A DNA stretch of 64,000 nt from assembly GCF_000144605.1 (NCBI RefSeq), contig NC_014375.1, positions 3,381,264 to 3,445,263 on the forward strand, read 5' to 3'. The first letter of the stretch is position 1, and each line of letters begins with the position of its first letter. Shown here one piece after another: positions 45,846-53,965 of the stretch. The translations under genes and the position numbers were made by a program. The notes under the pieces were generated by a model, which saw only the letters and a list, made by a program, of their open reading frames with translations, was not told the origin of the DNA and ran no database searches. This DNA is from Brevundimonas subvibrioides ATCC 15264 (GTDB lineage: Bacteria; Pseudomonadota; Alphaproteobacteria; Caulobacterales; Caulobacteraceae).

Positions 45846-46768
45846 CGGTCTGAAATCCCCGGAGCCAGAAGGAAGATGTCGTGCGGCCGCACGAACAGGC
45901 TGAGGCCCATCTGCATGCCGACGAACAGGATCAGCAGACCCAGCAGGGCACGCAGCACGTCGGCCCGGAAGCGGCCGGCAAAGCGGGCCCCCAACTGGGC
46001 CCCCACGACGCCGCCCGTCAGCAGCAGGGTCGACAGGACGATGTCCACCGTCTGGTTCCGGCCGGCCTGCAGGATGGTGGTGACGGCGGTGGTGATGATG
46101 ATCTGGAACAGGCTGGTGCCGACGACCACGCTCGCCCGCATCCGCAGCGCATAGAGCATGGCCGGCACCAGGATGAAGCCGCCGCCCACCCCCATGATCG
46201 CCGACAGGACGCCCGCGAAGACCCCCAGCCCGAACGGCGGGATGGCGCTGATGTAGAGGCCGGATTTCGGGAACCGGACCTTCCACGGCAGGCCGTAGAG
46301 CCACAGCGGACGGCGGCGCTCCTTGTGCGGGGCGACCTCGCCGCGATGGCGACGCAGGATCTCGCTGAGGCTCTCGTACAGCATCAGCAGGCCGATGGCG
46401 CCCAGTAGCAGCAGATAGGACAGGGCCACGACCAGATCGGCCTGGCCCAGCAGCCGCAGATAGCGGAACAGCTCGACCCCGCCGATGGCGCCGACGGCTC
46501 CCCCCACCGCCATGATGCCGCCCATGCGGTAGTCGACTGCGCCCTGGCCGGAGTAGCGGATCACGCCGGACGTGGAGGAGGCGACGACGTGGCTGGCCTG
46601 GCTGGCGACGGCGACGACGGGGGGAATGCCCAGGAAGACCAGCACGGGCGCCATCAGGAAGCCGCCGCCGATCCCGAACAGACCGGACACGAATCCGACC
46701 AGCGCGCCCAGCAAGACCAGGAGCGGCCAGTTCACCGAAACCTCGGCGATCGGCAGATAGATCTCCAA
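45842..46768 (-). CDS. Sulfite exporter TauE/SafE family protein
   Basis: A permease of about 308 residues with around eight membrane helices. The duplicated TauE signature is clear: LVGFVSGLFGIGGGFLMAPVLVFLG in the first half and GVLSAIMGVGGGFILVPAMLY in the second. It probably exports sulfite, sulfoacetate or a related anion. The frame is open to an ATG at 46846, but family N-termini begin close to MEIYLPIAEVSVN, so the TTG at 46768 is preferred. It heads a coupled three-gene set with the TIGR02186 and DUF3429 genes, all with 1-4 base overlaps. The substrate is not determinable here. Confidence 0.87.
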   Translation of the reverse strand: MEIYLPIAEVSVNWPLLVLLGALVGFVSGLFGIGGGFLMAPVLVFLGIPPVVAVASQASHVVASSTSGVIRYSGQGAVDYRMGGIMAVGGAVGAIGGVELFRYLRLLGQADLVVALSYLLLLGAIGLLMLYESLSEILRRHRGEVAPHKERRRPLWLYGLPWKVRFPKSGLYISAIPPFGLGVFAGVLSAIMGVGGGFILVPAMLYALRMRASVVVGTSLFQIIITTAVTTILQAGRNQTVDIVLSTLLLTGGVVGAQLGARFAGRFRADVLRALLGLLILFVGMQMGLSLFVRPHDIFLLAPGISDR

Positions 46769-46830
46769 AGGGCGGGCCTTCGGCTGGAACAAATAAGCGA
46801 GGCGCCGGAAGGCGAGCGCGGGTGTCTTAG

Positions 46831-46856
46831 CCGGGCGGCCCGTCAAGGGCCACCCG
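46831..46856 (-). terminator. Hairpin between podJ and the TauE gene
   Basis: An 11-bp stem with one weak pair (CCGGGCGGCCC against GGGCCACCCGG) and a 5-base loop lies 10 bases after the podJ stop. No T-run follows. The minus strand through the loop also reads TTGACGG and, further on, GCTAAGAC, which loosely resembles a Caulobacter promoter for the TauE gene with short spacing. Confidence 0.45.
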
Positions 46857-46865
46857 GATCATGCG

Positions 46866-49847
46866 TCAGGCGAGCGGTTCCAGGGCGAAGGCCTCGGCCT
46901 GGGCGCGGGCGGTCTGGCGCTGGGCGGCGGGGATGGTCGGGGCCAGACGGTCGACGGCGGCCTGCGCCTGGGGGTCGCCGGACCGGGCCGCGATCAGGTA
47001 CCACCGGTAGGCCTGGGCCGGGTTGGGGGCGATGCCCTCGTCGCCGTTCTCGTAGATGCGGGCGACGTTGTACTGGCTGTCGACCAGGCCGCGGTCCGCG
47101 GCCTTCTTGAGCCAGTCCAGCGCCTCGGTCCGGTCTCGCGACCCGCCGACGCCGTCGAACAGATACATGCCGTAGGCGTGCATGCCGGCCGGATCGCCGC
47201 CCTCTGCAGCCCGACGGGCCCACTGGCGGCTTTCGGCCTGATCGACCGTCAGGCCGGTCGACCCGGTCTGAAAGAGACCCGCCAGCTTCAGCTGGGCCTC
47301 GGGATGGCCCAGGTTGGCGGCGCGGGTCAGGGTCTCGACGCCGGCGGGATCGTTGCGGTCCAGCTGTTCCAGCGCCTGGGCGTAGACGGTCTGGGCCTCG
47401 GTCGCATCGGCGGGGGCCGCGTCGACCGTGCCGTCGGTGGGCGTGAGGGCGAGCGCGGCGATCGGGGTGGCCTCGGCATTCGACGGGGACAGACCGGTCA
47501 GGCGGGCCACGTCGTCGAAGTCGTAGCCGGTGGCGCGGCCGGTCGCCCACAGGCCGCCGACCACGGCCATGCCGGTGACCGAGGCGATGAAGGCTTTCTT
47601 GACCGTGCCGTCGCCGCGCTGGGCCTGCTTGTCCAGCCGCTCCTGCAGCTTGGACTTGCCGCCGCGCTTCAGCCCGAGGCCGAAGCTGGCGCGGGGGGCC
47701 GGCTCGGCCGGGGAGACGTTCATCGCGGCGCGCGCGGCCTCGATCGTGTCGCGGGTCGAGGCCGAGCGGCCGACGGCGGCGCCGGCGGCCATGGTCGCAC
47801 GCATGCGGCGCGGATCGACGAACTCGGTCTCGGCCGAATACTCCTCGATACCGTCGTCATAGAGCCGGGCGGGCGCAGGGGCCTCGGCGGCGACCCGGCC
47901 CCCGAAGGGTTCGGGCTGGGCCTGAGGCTGGGGCTGGGTCTCGATCTCGGCGATCGCATCCAGGGCGTCCGAGACGTCGGCCCCGCCGAAGCTGCCGAAC
48001 GGTCCGGCCGTGAAGGAGGCGGGCTCGGCCAGAACCGGCTCCGCCACCTCGACCTCGGGCTCCGCGGGTTCGAACCGACGCGGAAGCGTGTCGAAACTCT
48101 CTTCGGGCAGCGCATCCTGCGGGGCCTGGGGGAAGGGTTCCAGATCGGCCGACAGGGGATCGATCGACCAGCCGTCGGCCGGGGCGTCCGAGCCGGAATC
48201 GAACCGGTCATCCGGGAAGGCGGCGGCGCGCCAGTCCGGCTGGACGAAATCGGAGGCCGCGGGCGCGACCGGCTCGGGGTCCGGCAGGGGCACGGGCGCG
48301 ACCGGCTGGGCCAGACGCTGTTCCAGGGTCTCGCGGGCCTCGGCCAGCAGCCGGGCCGTGCGCTCCTCGGACAGGCGCATCCGCTCGGCCAGCTCGCCCG
48401 AGGCGCGGTCGTAGCGTTGCTCGATCCGGTCCGAGCCCTCGACCATGCGGCGGCCGATGTCTTCGAGGGCCTGGGCGGACTTGCGTTCCGACTGGGCGAT
48501 CCGGTCGGCCAGCCGGTCGGAGATGCGGGTGATCTCCACGCCCAGTTTTTCGAGGGCGATCGAATTCTGGTCCTCGGACCGGGTCAGCCGCTGTTCGACG
48601 GCCTGGCCGTAGCGTCCCATGTCCTGTTCGATCTTCGCCGAAAGGGTGCGGGTCAGCGCGACTTCCAGCTTCTCCAGCTGCACCTCGCCGACCGTCTCGA
48701 TGCGATCGACGCGGGTGTCGAGGTTCTGGGCGATGCGCAGGACCTCGCGACCCATGGCCTCGATCCCCTGGGCGGAACGCTGCTCGGCGGCGCGCGCCTG
48801 TTCGCCCAGCGACTGGACGGTCGCCTCGATCCGGGACATCCGGCCTTCGCTCTCGGCCGTCTCCAGGCGCCGCATCATCTCGGTGCGGTTGGTCTCGACC
48901 TGGCGCGACAGGGTCTCGGCCAGTTTCTCGAAGCGCGCAGCCTCGCGCAGGCCTTCCGGCTCGACGCGGGTCTCGGTCGCACGCAGGCGCTGGTCCAGCC
49001 CGGCGAAGGACCGTTCCAGATTGCGCAGGGCCTGCGAGGTCTCGTTCTGCGCCGCGTCGAGGCGCTGGCCGACCTGGCTCAGCAGTTCGGTCCCGGCTCC
49101 GGCGCCCGCGGCCTTCTCGACCGCCTCGATGCGCTGGATCAGCGTCTGGCCGTTCGCGCGCTGGCGCTCCTCGATGTCGTAGAGGCGGCTGGTCAGGGCG
49201 GCGACGGCGGTGTCGGTCTTGTCGAACCCGTCGAGACGCTGGCGGGCCTCCGTCAGGCCGGTGCGCTGGCGCTCCTCGATGTCGTACAGACGGCCGGCCA
49301 GGGTCCCCAGCGCCTGTTCGACCTTGCTCAGGGTCTCGGCGGACTTGGGGCCGACCTCGCGCTCGAAGGCGCGCAGGCGGCGATGGCCTTCCTTCAGCTC
49401 GTCGGAGATGTCGTCGATGCGGCGGCCGTACTGGCCCGCCTGCTGGTCCTGGGCCTCCATGCGACGGACGAGGCCGGAGACGGCCTGGTCCACGCCCTGG
49501 ATGGCGATGGTCGAGCGACGCTCGGCGGCTTCCAGCCGGGCGGCGATGGCGTCGACCGAAGCGGCGACGCGCTGCAGGGTGTCGTCGGGGGCTCCGCGCC
49601 ACGGACGCGCCTCGGCCTCGTAGGCGTCGTCCAGGCGGCGCGAGCGGCCGCGACGGTCGAAGGTTTCCGAGGCATGGGGACGACGCGGCAGCGGCTGGAC
49701 GCCGTCATCGTCGTCGCCGTCCTCCATGATCATGGTGTTGAGCCACTCGCCCAGCGTCATGCCGGACCGGCGCGCCAGGTCCTTGGCCACCTCACGCGCT
49801 TTCGGGTCGATCCCCTTAACGCTCCAAGGCGCTGCGGCTGCGCTCAC
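46866..49847 (-). CDS. podJ: Polar localization protein PodJ-like
   Basis: A 993-residue bitopic membrane protein. The N-terminal segment WSVKGIDPKAREVAKDLARR and TLGEWLN is characteristic of Caulobacterales PodJ. Residues about 70-530 form a long coiled coil with repeats of LYDIEERQR. A Pro/Asp/Glu-rich region (about 530-720) and a membrane helix near 748-770 (AFIASVTGMAVVGGLWATG) follow. Periplasmic Sel1-type repeats occupy about 820-980 (GHPEAQLKLAGLFQTG; GDPAGMHAYGMYLFDGV; GLVDSQYNVARIYENG). PodJ organises the flagellar/pilus pole in Caulobacter. The peptidoglycan-binding domain expected at the extreme C-terminus is not evident. GTG start with GGGAG upstream. Confidence 0.9.
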   Translation of the reverse strand: MSAAAAPWSVKGIDPKAREVAKDLARRSGMTLGEWLNTMIMEDGDDDDGVQPLPRRPHASETFDRRGRSRRLDDAYEAEARPWRGAPDDTLQRVAASVDAIAARLEAAERRSTIAIQGVDQAVSGLVRRMEAQDQQAGQYGRRIDDISDELKEGHRRLRAFEREVGPKSAETLSKVEQALGTLAGRLYDIEERQRTGLTEARQRLDGFDKTDTAVAALTSRLYDIEERQRANGQTLIQRIEAVEKAAGAGAGTELLSQVGQRLDAAQNETSQALRNLERSFAGLDQRLRATETRVEPEGLREAARFEKLAETLSRQVETNRTEMMRRLETAESEGRMSRIEATVQSLGEQARAAEQRSAQGIEAMGREVLRIAQNLDTRVDRIETVGEVQLEKLEVALTRTLSAKIEQDMGRYGQAVEQRLTRSEDQNSIALEKLGVEITRISDRLADRIAQSERKSAQALEDIGRRMVEGSDRIEQRYDRASGELAERMRLSEERTARLLAEARETLEQRLAQPVAPVPLPDPEPVAPAASDFVQPDWRAAAFPDDRFDSGSDAPADGWSIDPLSADLEPFPQAPQDALPEESFDTLPRRFEPAEPEVEVAEPVLAEPASFTAGPFGSFGGADVSDALDAIAEIETQPQPQAQPEPFGGRVAAEAPAPARLYDDGIEEYSAETEFVDPRRMRATMAAGAAVGRSASTRDTIEAARAAMNVSPAEPAPRASFGLGLKRGGKSKLQERLDKQAQRGDGTVKKAFIASVTGMAVVGGLWATGRATGYDFDDVARLTGLSPSNAEATPIAALALTPTDGTVDAAPADATEAQTVYAQALEQLDRNDPAGVETLTRAANLGHPEAQLKLAGLFQTGSTGLTVDQAESRQWARRAAEGGDPAGMHAYGMYLFDGVGGSRDRTEALDWLKKAADRGLVDSQYNVARIYENGDEGIAPNPAQAYRWYLIAARSGDPQAQAAVDRLAPTIPAAQRQTARAQAEAFALEPLA

Positions 49848-49848
49848 T

Positions 49849-49971
49849 GATTCGGCTCCCGACCCATTGGATCACGCTAATCGCCCATATCCGGGGTGTA
49901 AACGTGTGGTTAACCCCAACATCTTGCGGACCCGCCATTCTCCTGTGGACAGCGGTCGCAAGGAGCGATTC
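49849..49971 (-). promoter_or_regulatory. Probable cell-cycle control region upstream of podJ
   Basis: The 215-base gap before podJ holds two GANTC sites (GATTC at 49849-49853 and 49967-49971), the target of CcrM methylation. It also has a TTAA-N7-TTTA match to the CtrA box at 49899-49913 (minus strand), one base off TTAA-N7-TTAA. A further TTAA pair at 49988-49991 and 50005-50008 has 13-base spacing. In Caulobacter podJ is controlled by cell-cycle regulators, which makes these sites credible but unproven. Confidence 0.5.
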
Positions 49972-50012
49972 TGTCGCCCGATCGTGGTTAACGGGGCGTG
50001 AAGATTAACCTC

Positions 50013-50034
50013 CCGGCAAGGTTTTGCTTGCCGG
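50013..50034. repeat. Short hairpin upstream of the small membrane protein gene
   Basis: CCGGCAAG and CTTGCCGG form a perfect 8-bp stem with a 6-base loop GTTTTG, 29 bases before the GTG at 50063. It could act on either the upstream divergent region or the mRNA leader. Confidence 0.35.
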
Positions 50035-50062
50035 TCCCGGGGGCTTCCGCCAGAGGACCGCC

Positions 50063-50263
50063 GTGTCCCTGACCCTCACCCTATGGCTGCTGGCGGCCGC
50101 CCTGATCGTCTGCGTCTTCGCGGGATGGCGCGGCGCCCGGCCCAGCGACTTCCTGCGGCCCCGCATGGTCCCGTGGCGGTTCATCATGCTGCTGGCGGGG
50201 GCGATGATCTTCCTTTTGCTCGTGCATCTGGGCGCGCTGATGGGCTTCACCCGGCCGTCGTGA
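50063..50263 (+). CDS. Small two-helix membrane protein
   Basis: A 66-residue hydrophobic protein with two predicted membrane helices: SLTLTLWLLAAALIVCVFAG, then, after a basic loop (RGARPSDFLRPRMVPW), FIMLLAGAMIFLLLVHLGAL. The GTG at 50063 is preceded by CAGAGGA at good spacing; the frame is open to 50024 but lacks a better start. It lies alone between podJ (divergent) and a stress-type oxidase-like gene. No known function. Confidence 0.65.
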   Translation: MSLTLTLWLLAAALIVCVFAGWRGARPSDFLRPRMVPWRFIMLLAGAMIFLLLVHLGALMGFTRPS

Positions 50264-50334
50264 CGCACCCGGGCTGAGGGAACGGTGTCGCGGCTGGGCG
50301 GTTACCGGGACCTGACCACAGCGAGGACCCCACG

Positions 50335-50838
50335 ATGGCCGACGACCACCTGACCGCGACGGATGCCGAACAGGAATTCTGGAAGCACCTGAAGAGCTCC
50401 AACACGGGCATGCTGGGCATCGACACGCCCGGGTATCATTCCCAGCCGATGACCGCCTATCGCGAGGAAGAGACCGGGACGATCTGGTTCTTCACCCGCG
50501 ACGACACTGACCTGGCCCGGGACATCGCCAAGGGCGGCCAGAGCGGCATGTTCACCTACGGCTCAAAGGACCAGGAGGTCTGGGCCTGTTTCCACGGTAC
50601 CCTGTCCCTGCACCGCGACCAGGCCATCATCGACAAGCACTGGAACCCGATCGTCGCCGCCTGGTACCCGGACGGCAAGGAGGACCCGCACCTGACGCTG
50701 ATCAAGTTCGATGGCGATGACGGTCGCGTCTGGGTGTCCAAGAAGGGAGCCGCCGGCTTCTTCTTCGAGATCGCCAAGGCCAACCTGACCAAGACCATGC
50801 CGAACGTCGGCGGCGTCGCCGACGTCGACCTCGGGTAA
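50335..50838 (+). CDS. Pyridoxamine 5'-phosphate oxidase-like general stress protein
   Basis: A 167-residue split-barrel flavin/pyridoxamine-oxidase-like protein. FWKHLKSSNTGMLGIDTPGYHSQPMTAY, IWFFTRDDTDLARDIA and VWACFHGTLSLHRDQAIIDKHWNPIVAAWYPDGKEDPHLTLI give the family fold, the last one matching the pyrid_ox_like general stress group (Trp-x-Pro-x2-Ala-Trp-Tyr-Pro). Proteins of this group bind FMN or heme and are linked to stress responses; the reaction is unknown. It is 5 bases upstream of a small membrane protein gene and likely shares its transcript. Confidence 0.82.
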   Translation: MADDHLTATDAEQEFWKHLKSSNTGMLGIDTPGYHSQPMTAYREEETGTIWFFTRDDTDLARDIAKGGQSGMFTYGSKDQEVWACFHGTLSLHRDQAIIDKHWNPIVAAWYPDGKEDPHLTLIKFDGDDGRVWVSKKGAAGFFFEIAKANLTKTMPNVGGVADVDLG

Positions 50839-50843
50839 TCGGG

Positions 50844-51095
50844 ATGGAAGCCATCAAGGCACAGCTTCGGTCGTTCGGCCTGCTGGACTGGGGTATCGTC
50901 ATCGGTGCCGCCGTCCTGTTCGCCATCATCTTTGATGGCGTGGTGGGCGTCCTGATCGGTCTGGTCGTCGGCTATCTGGTCGTCACCGCCGGGCGCAACG
51001 GCGCGCTCGGCGGCTGGCTCCAGGCCAAGCTGAGGCGCGACGAGCGCCGATCCGACGTCCCCCCTGCCCCGACGGCACCGCCGCCGGAACTGTAG
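50844..51095 (+). CDS. Small membrane protein
   Basis: An 83-residue protein with one long or two short membrane helices (WGIVIGAAVLFAIIFDGVVGVLIGLVVGYLVVT), a basic stretch (AKLRRDERRSD) and a Pro-rich tail. The ATG follows the oxidase-like gene by 5 bases. It converges on argF with 3 bases between the stops. Function unknown. Confidence 0.65.
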   Translation: MEAIKAQLRSFGLLDWGIVIGAAVLFAIIFDGVVGVLIGLVVGYLVVTAGRNGALGGWLQAKLRRDERRSDVPPAPTAPPPEL

Positions 51096-51098
51096 GCG

Positions 51099-52016
51099 TC
51101 AGTCCCCGGCGAAACACCAGGCCAGCACGGCCTTCTGGGCATGGATCCGGTTCTCGGCCTCGTCCCAGACCAGCGAGCGAGGACCATCGATCACGGCATC
51201 GGTGACCTCCTCGCCCCGGTGGGCGGGGAGGCAGTGCAGGAAGACGGCGTCCGGATCGGCCAGATCCATCAGCGCCTCGTCGACGGTGTAGTTCTCGAAG
51301 GCATGCAGACGCGCCTCGTAGTCGCCGTCCCCCATCGACACCCAGGTATCGGTGACGACCACGTCGGCCCCGCGCACGGCGTCCTTCGGATCGCTGGTCA
51401 GGGTGACGGCGTTGCCGCCCTTGGCGAGATCGTGAAGGTCCGGATGGTACTCGGCCGGGCAGGCGACGTTCAGGTGAAAGCCCAGCTTCGGGGCCGCGTG
51501 CATGAAGCTGTGGCAGACGTTGTTGCCGTCGCCGATCCAGGCGATCGTCTTGCCTTCGATCGGGCCGCGCTGCTCCTCGATCGTCATGATGTCGGCCAGG
51601 ATCTGGCACGGGTGCGACCGGTCCGTCAGTCCGTTAACCACCGGCACGGTGGCGACGCGGGCGAACCGCTCGACGTCCTCGTGGCTGTTGGCGCGGATCA
51701 TCACCGCATCGACCATCCGCGACAGCACGCGCGCTGTGTCCTCGACCGGCTCGCCGCGGCCCAGCTGCATGTCGCCGGCGTTGGCGATGATCGAGTCCCC
51801 GCCCAGCTGGCGGATCGCCGCGTCGAAGCTGAACCGGGTGCGGGTCGAGTTCTTCTCGAAGATCATCGCCAGGACGCGATCCTTCGCCGGCGCGTCGGCA
51901 TCGACCCGGCCCCTGGGCCAGCCCTTGCGGGCGGCCTTGCGGGCGTGGGCGTCATCCAGAATGGCGCGAAGCTCGGCAGCCTCCAGGCGGTGGATGTCGA
52001 GGAAATGGCGGGTCAT
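51099..52016 (-). CDS. argF: Ornithine carbamoyltransferase
   Basis: A 305-residue enzyme that makes citrulline from ornithine and carbamoyl phosphate in arginine synthesis. The carbamoyl phosphate loop is [13 protein letters not shown]; the HPCQ site is in [15 protein letters not shown]; the ornithine/SMG loop is [11 protein letters not shown]; and [11 protein letters not shown] is the C-terminal active-site segment. An in-frame GTG lies 6 bases upstream (52022), but no ribosome site is visible for either. The upstream leader is formed by the end of an inverted-repeat element carrying a GxxExxY gene, so the native leader may have been replaced. argD lies just beyond. Confidence 0.95.
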   Translation of the reverse strand: MTRHFLDIHRLEAAELRAILDDAHARKAARKGWPRGRVDADAPAKDRVLAMIFEKNSTRTRFSFDAAIRQLGGDSIIANAGDMQLGRGEPVEDTARVLSRMVDAVMIRANSHEDVERFARVATVPVVNGLTDRSHPCQILADIMTIEEQRGPIEGKTIAWIGDGNNVCHSFMHAAPKLGFHLNVACPAEYHPDLHDLAKGGNAVTLTSDPKDAVRGADVVVTDTWVSMGDGDYEARLHAFENYTVDEALMDLADPDAVFLHCLPAHRGEEVTDAVIDGPRSLVWDEAENRIHAQKAVLAWCFAGD

Positions 52017-52041
52017 GGGCACACAGTCAGAGGCTGGAACA

Positions 52042-52548
52042 GGTTCATCACAAAGAGCACGAAGGATTCACAAAGGACACGAAGGAAAGACAACGGCCCA
52101 CCACCGGAGGGCATGTCACAAGACGACGCGCCGCAGGCCATCCTTCAATCGGCTGACATTGAAGTTCACGAGGTATCCAAGCCGAAGGCTTGAGAATTTC
52201 AGATAGGTCAAAACTTGAGCGGTATGGATCGACGCGAGAGCGTCGATCGCTTTGATTTCCATGATGACCTTGCGCTCGACAAGCAGATCGAGCCGGAACC
52301 CGACATCGAGACGGGCTTCACGATAGCTCAAGGGGATCGCCACCTGGCGCTCCACAGCCAGACCAGCCGCGCGCAGTTCCTCGAACAAGCAGGCCTCGTA
52401 GACCGACTCCAGCAACCCGGGCCCGAGGGCGCTGTGCACGGTGAAGGCCGCGTCCATCGCAGCCTTGCCGACACGGTTCACCTCTGCGGAAATCGCTTCA
52501 GCGTCTTCGTGCCCTTCGTGCATCCCTTTGTGCTCTTTGTGATGAACC
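52042..52548. mobile_element. Inverted-repeat-flanked GxxExxY cassette between argD and argF
   Basis: A 507-bp unit bounded by perfect 19-bp inverted repeats (GGTTCATCACAAAGAGCAC at 52042-52060 and its complement at 52530-52548). The similarity continues inward imperfectly for about 25 more bases on each side (repeats of CACAAAGGACACGAAGG type). It contains only the GxxExxY gene. There is no transposase, so it would move passively if at all. Lies 9 bases beyond the argD stop. Confidence 0.6.
52116..52523 (-). CDS. GxxExxY protein
   Basis: A 135-residue protein of the GxxExxY family (named after the motif seen here as GLLESVY), with [30 protein letters not shown]. This Asp-x-Leu-Val plus Glu-x-Lys arrangement resembles the PD-(D/E)XK nuclease core. 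The N-terminus [10 protein letters not shown] is encoded by the flanking repeat. The function of the family is not established; a nuclease role is inferred only from the core motif. It lies between argD and argF on the same strand, inside an inverted-repeat unit. The frame is open upstream to 52634; the ATG at 52523 is the first start inside the unit. Confidence 0.85.
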   Translation of the reverse strand: MHEGHEDAEAISAEVNRVGKAAMDAAFTVHSALGPGLLESVYEACLFEELRAAGLAVERQVAIPLSYREARLDVGFRLDLLVERKVIMEIKAIDALASIHTAQVLTYLKFSSLRLGYLVNFNVSRLKDGLRRVVL

Positions 52549-52557
52549 CCTTCCGAC

Positions 52558-53754
52558 CTACGCCGCCGCCTTAGCCTTCGATCGCGCGGACTCGCAGGTC
52601 CGCTCCAGCTTCTCGATCGCCTCGCGCGCCTCATCCAGCGTCAGGTTCAGCGGCGGCAGCATGCGCACGCAGTTGTCGCCACCGCCGGCGATCAGCAGGT
52701 GCTGCTCGTCGCGCGCCCAGCCCATGAACTCGCGATTGTTGGGGACCAGCTTCAGCCCGATCAGCAGACCCTTGCCGCGCACGTCCTCGATCACATCGGG
52801 GAAGCGCTCCTTCAGGCCGTGCAGCTGCTGCTTCAGATAGCCCGCGATCTCGTTGACGTTGCCCAGGATCGCGTCGGAGTTGATGGCGTTGAACGCCGCC
52901 AGGCCGACGGCCATGGCCAGGGGGTTGCCGCCGAAGGTCGAACCGTGCGCCCCCACGGTCATCCCCTTGGCCGCCTCGGTGGTGGCCAGACAGGCCCCGA
53001 TCGGGAAGCCGCCGCCCAGGGCCTTGGCCACGGCCATGATGTCAGGGGCCATGCCGGCCCATTCGTGGGCCCACAGCTTGCCCGACCGGCCCATGCCGCA
53101 CTGGACCTCGTCGAAGATGATCAGGACGCCATGCTGGTCGCACAGCTCACGCAGGCCGCGCAGGCAGACGTCGGGCATGGCGCGGCAGCCGCCCTCGCCC
53201 TGAACCGGCTCGACGATGATGGCGGCGCAGTTCGGCTCGGCGATCGCGGCCTTCAGCGCCTCGTGGTCGCCCCACTTCAGCTGGTGAAAGCCCTGCATCT
53301 TGGGCCCGAAGCCCTCGGTATAGCTGGGGTTGGCCGCCGCGTTGATGGCCCCGTAGGTCCGGCCGTGGAAGGCCCCGTCGAAGCCGTAGATGTCGATGCG
53401 TTCCGGCTGGCCGTTGGCGGCATGGTATTTCCGCGCCGTCTTCAGCGCGCATTCGACCGCTTCGGTGCCCGAGTTGGTGAAGAAGACCACGTCCGCGAAG
53501 CTGGACTCGGTCAGCCGGTCGGCCAGTTCCTCCTGGCCCGGAATCTTGAAGATGTTGGACACGTGCCACAGCTTCTCGGCCTGTTCCTTGACCGCCTCGA
53601 TCAGCACGGGATGGGCGTGGCCCAGCCCGTTGGTCGAGATGCCCTGGACGCAGTCCAGATATTCGGTCCCGTCCGTCGCCCACAGACGCGCGCCTCGCCC
53701 GCGATCCACTTCCAGCGGCGCGCGATTGTAGACACCCATCAAATGACCGGACAC
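52558..53754 (-). CDS. argD: Acetylornithine/succinyldiaminopimelate aminotransferase
   Basis: A 398-residue class III PLP aminotransferase of arginine (and often lysine) synthesis. Landmarks are [73 protein letters not shown] and a [17 protein letters not shown] segment. The PLP Lys lies in [13 protein letters not shown]. The GTG at 53754 is preceded by TGGAGGG at seven-base spacing, which decides the start over the ATG at 53739. The frame is open to 53886, but that part encodes a repeat (AGGCAGTAGG) rather than protein. argF follows, interrupted by the GxxExxY unit. Confidence 0.95.
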   Translation of the reverse strand: MSGHLMGVYNRAPLEVDRGRGARLWATDGTEYLDCVQGISTNGLGHAHPVLIEAVKEQAEKLWHVSNIFKIPGQEELADRLTESSFADVVFFTNSGTEAVECALKTARKYHAANGQPERIDIYGFDGAFHGRTYGAINAAANPSYTEGFGPKMQGFHQLKWGDHEALKAAIAEPNCAAIIVEPVQGEGGCRAMPDVCLRGLRELCDQHGVLIIFDEVQCGMGRSGKLWAHEWAGMAPDIMAVAKALGGGFPIGACLATTEAAKGMTVGAHGSTFGGNPLAMAVGLAAFNAINSDAILGNVNEIAGYLKQQLHGLKERFPDVIEDVRGKGLLIGLKLVPNNREFMGWARDEQHLLIAGGGDNCVRMLPPLNLTLDEAREAIEKLERTCESARSKAKAAA

Positions 53755-53866
53755 GGACGACCCTCCAAAAGAAACGAAGCCCCGGCGCGGGTGCGACGGG
53801 ACTTTTTCAGGAGCGGAGGTTGTCGGACGGGGACGGGGGAGTGTCAACACCGGGCCACGAGGGATT

Positions 53867-53961
53867 AGGCAGTAGGCAGTAGGCAAGAGGTCACTTCAGG
53901 CCAGCATCATGCTCGACGCGTCGGGAGGCTGCAGACGCAGCGCCCCTACTGCCTACTGCCT
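53867..53961. repeat. 17-bp inverted repeat with internal AGGCAGT tandem repeats
   Basis: The arm at 53867-53883 (AGGCAGTAGGCAGTAGG) is perfectly complementary to 53945-53961. Each arm is itself two and a half tandem copies of a 7-mer. The 61-base spacer holds a smaller inverted repeat (GCGTC at 53918-53922, GACGC at 53934-53938). It sits between the permease stop (53966) and argD. It may act as a terminator for the permease transcript or be a dispersed repeat. Confidence 0.7.
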
Positions 53962-53965
53962 CGCT

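Noticed and set aside
47178..49850. Long plus-strand open frame opposite podJ
   Set aside because: Gly/Leu/Gln-rich mirror of the coiled-coil gene, without recognisable domains.
49988..50008. Second CtrA box before the small membrane protein gene
   Set aside because: The two TTAA half-sites are 13 bases apart, not 7.
53755..53886. N-terminal extension of ArgD
   Set aside because: It is encoded by an inverted tandem repeat and the GTG at 53754 has a clear ribosome site.
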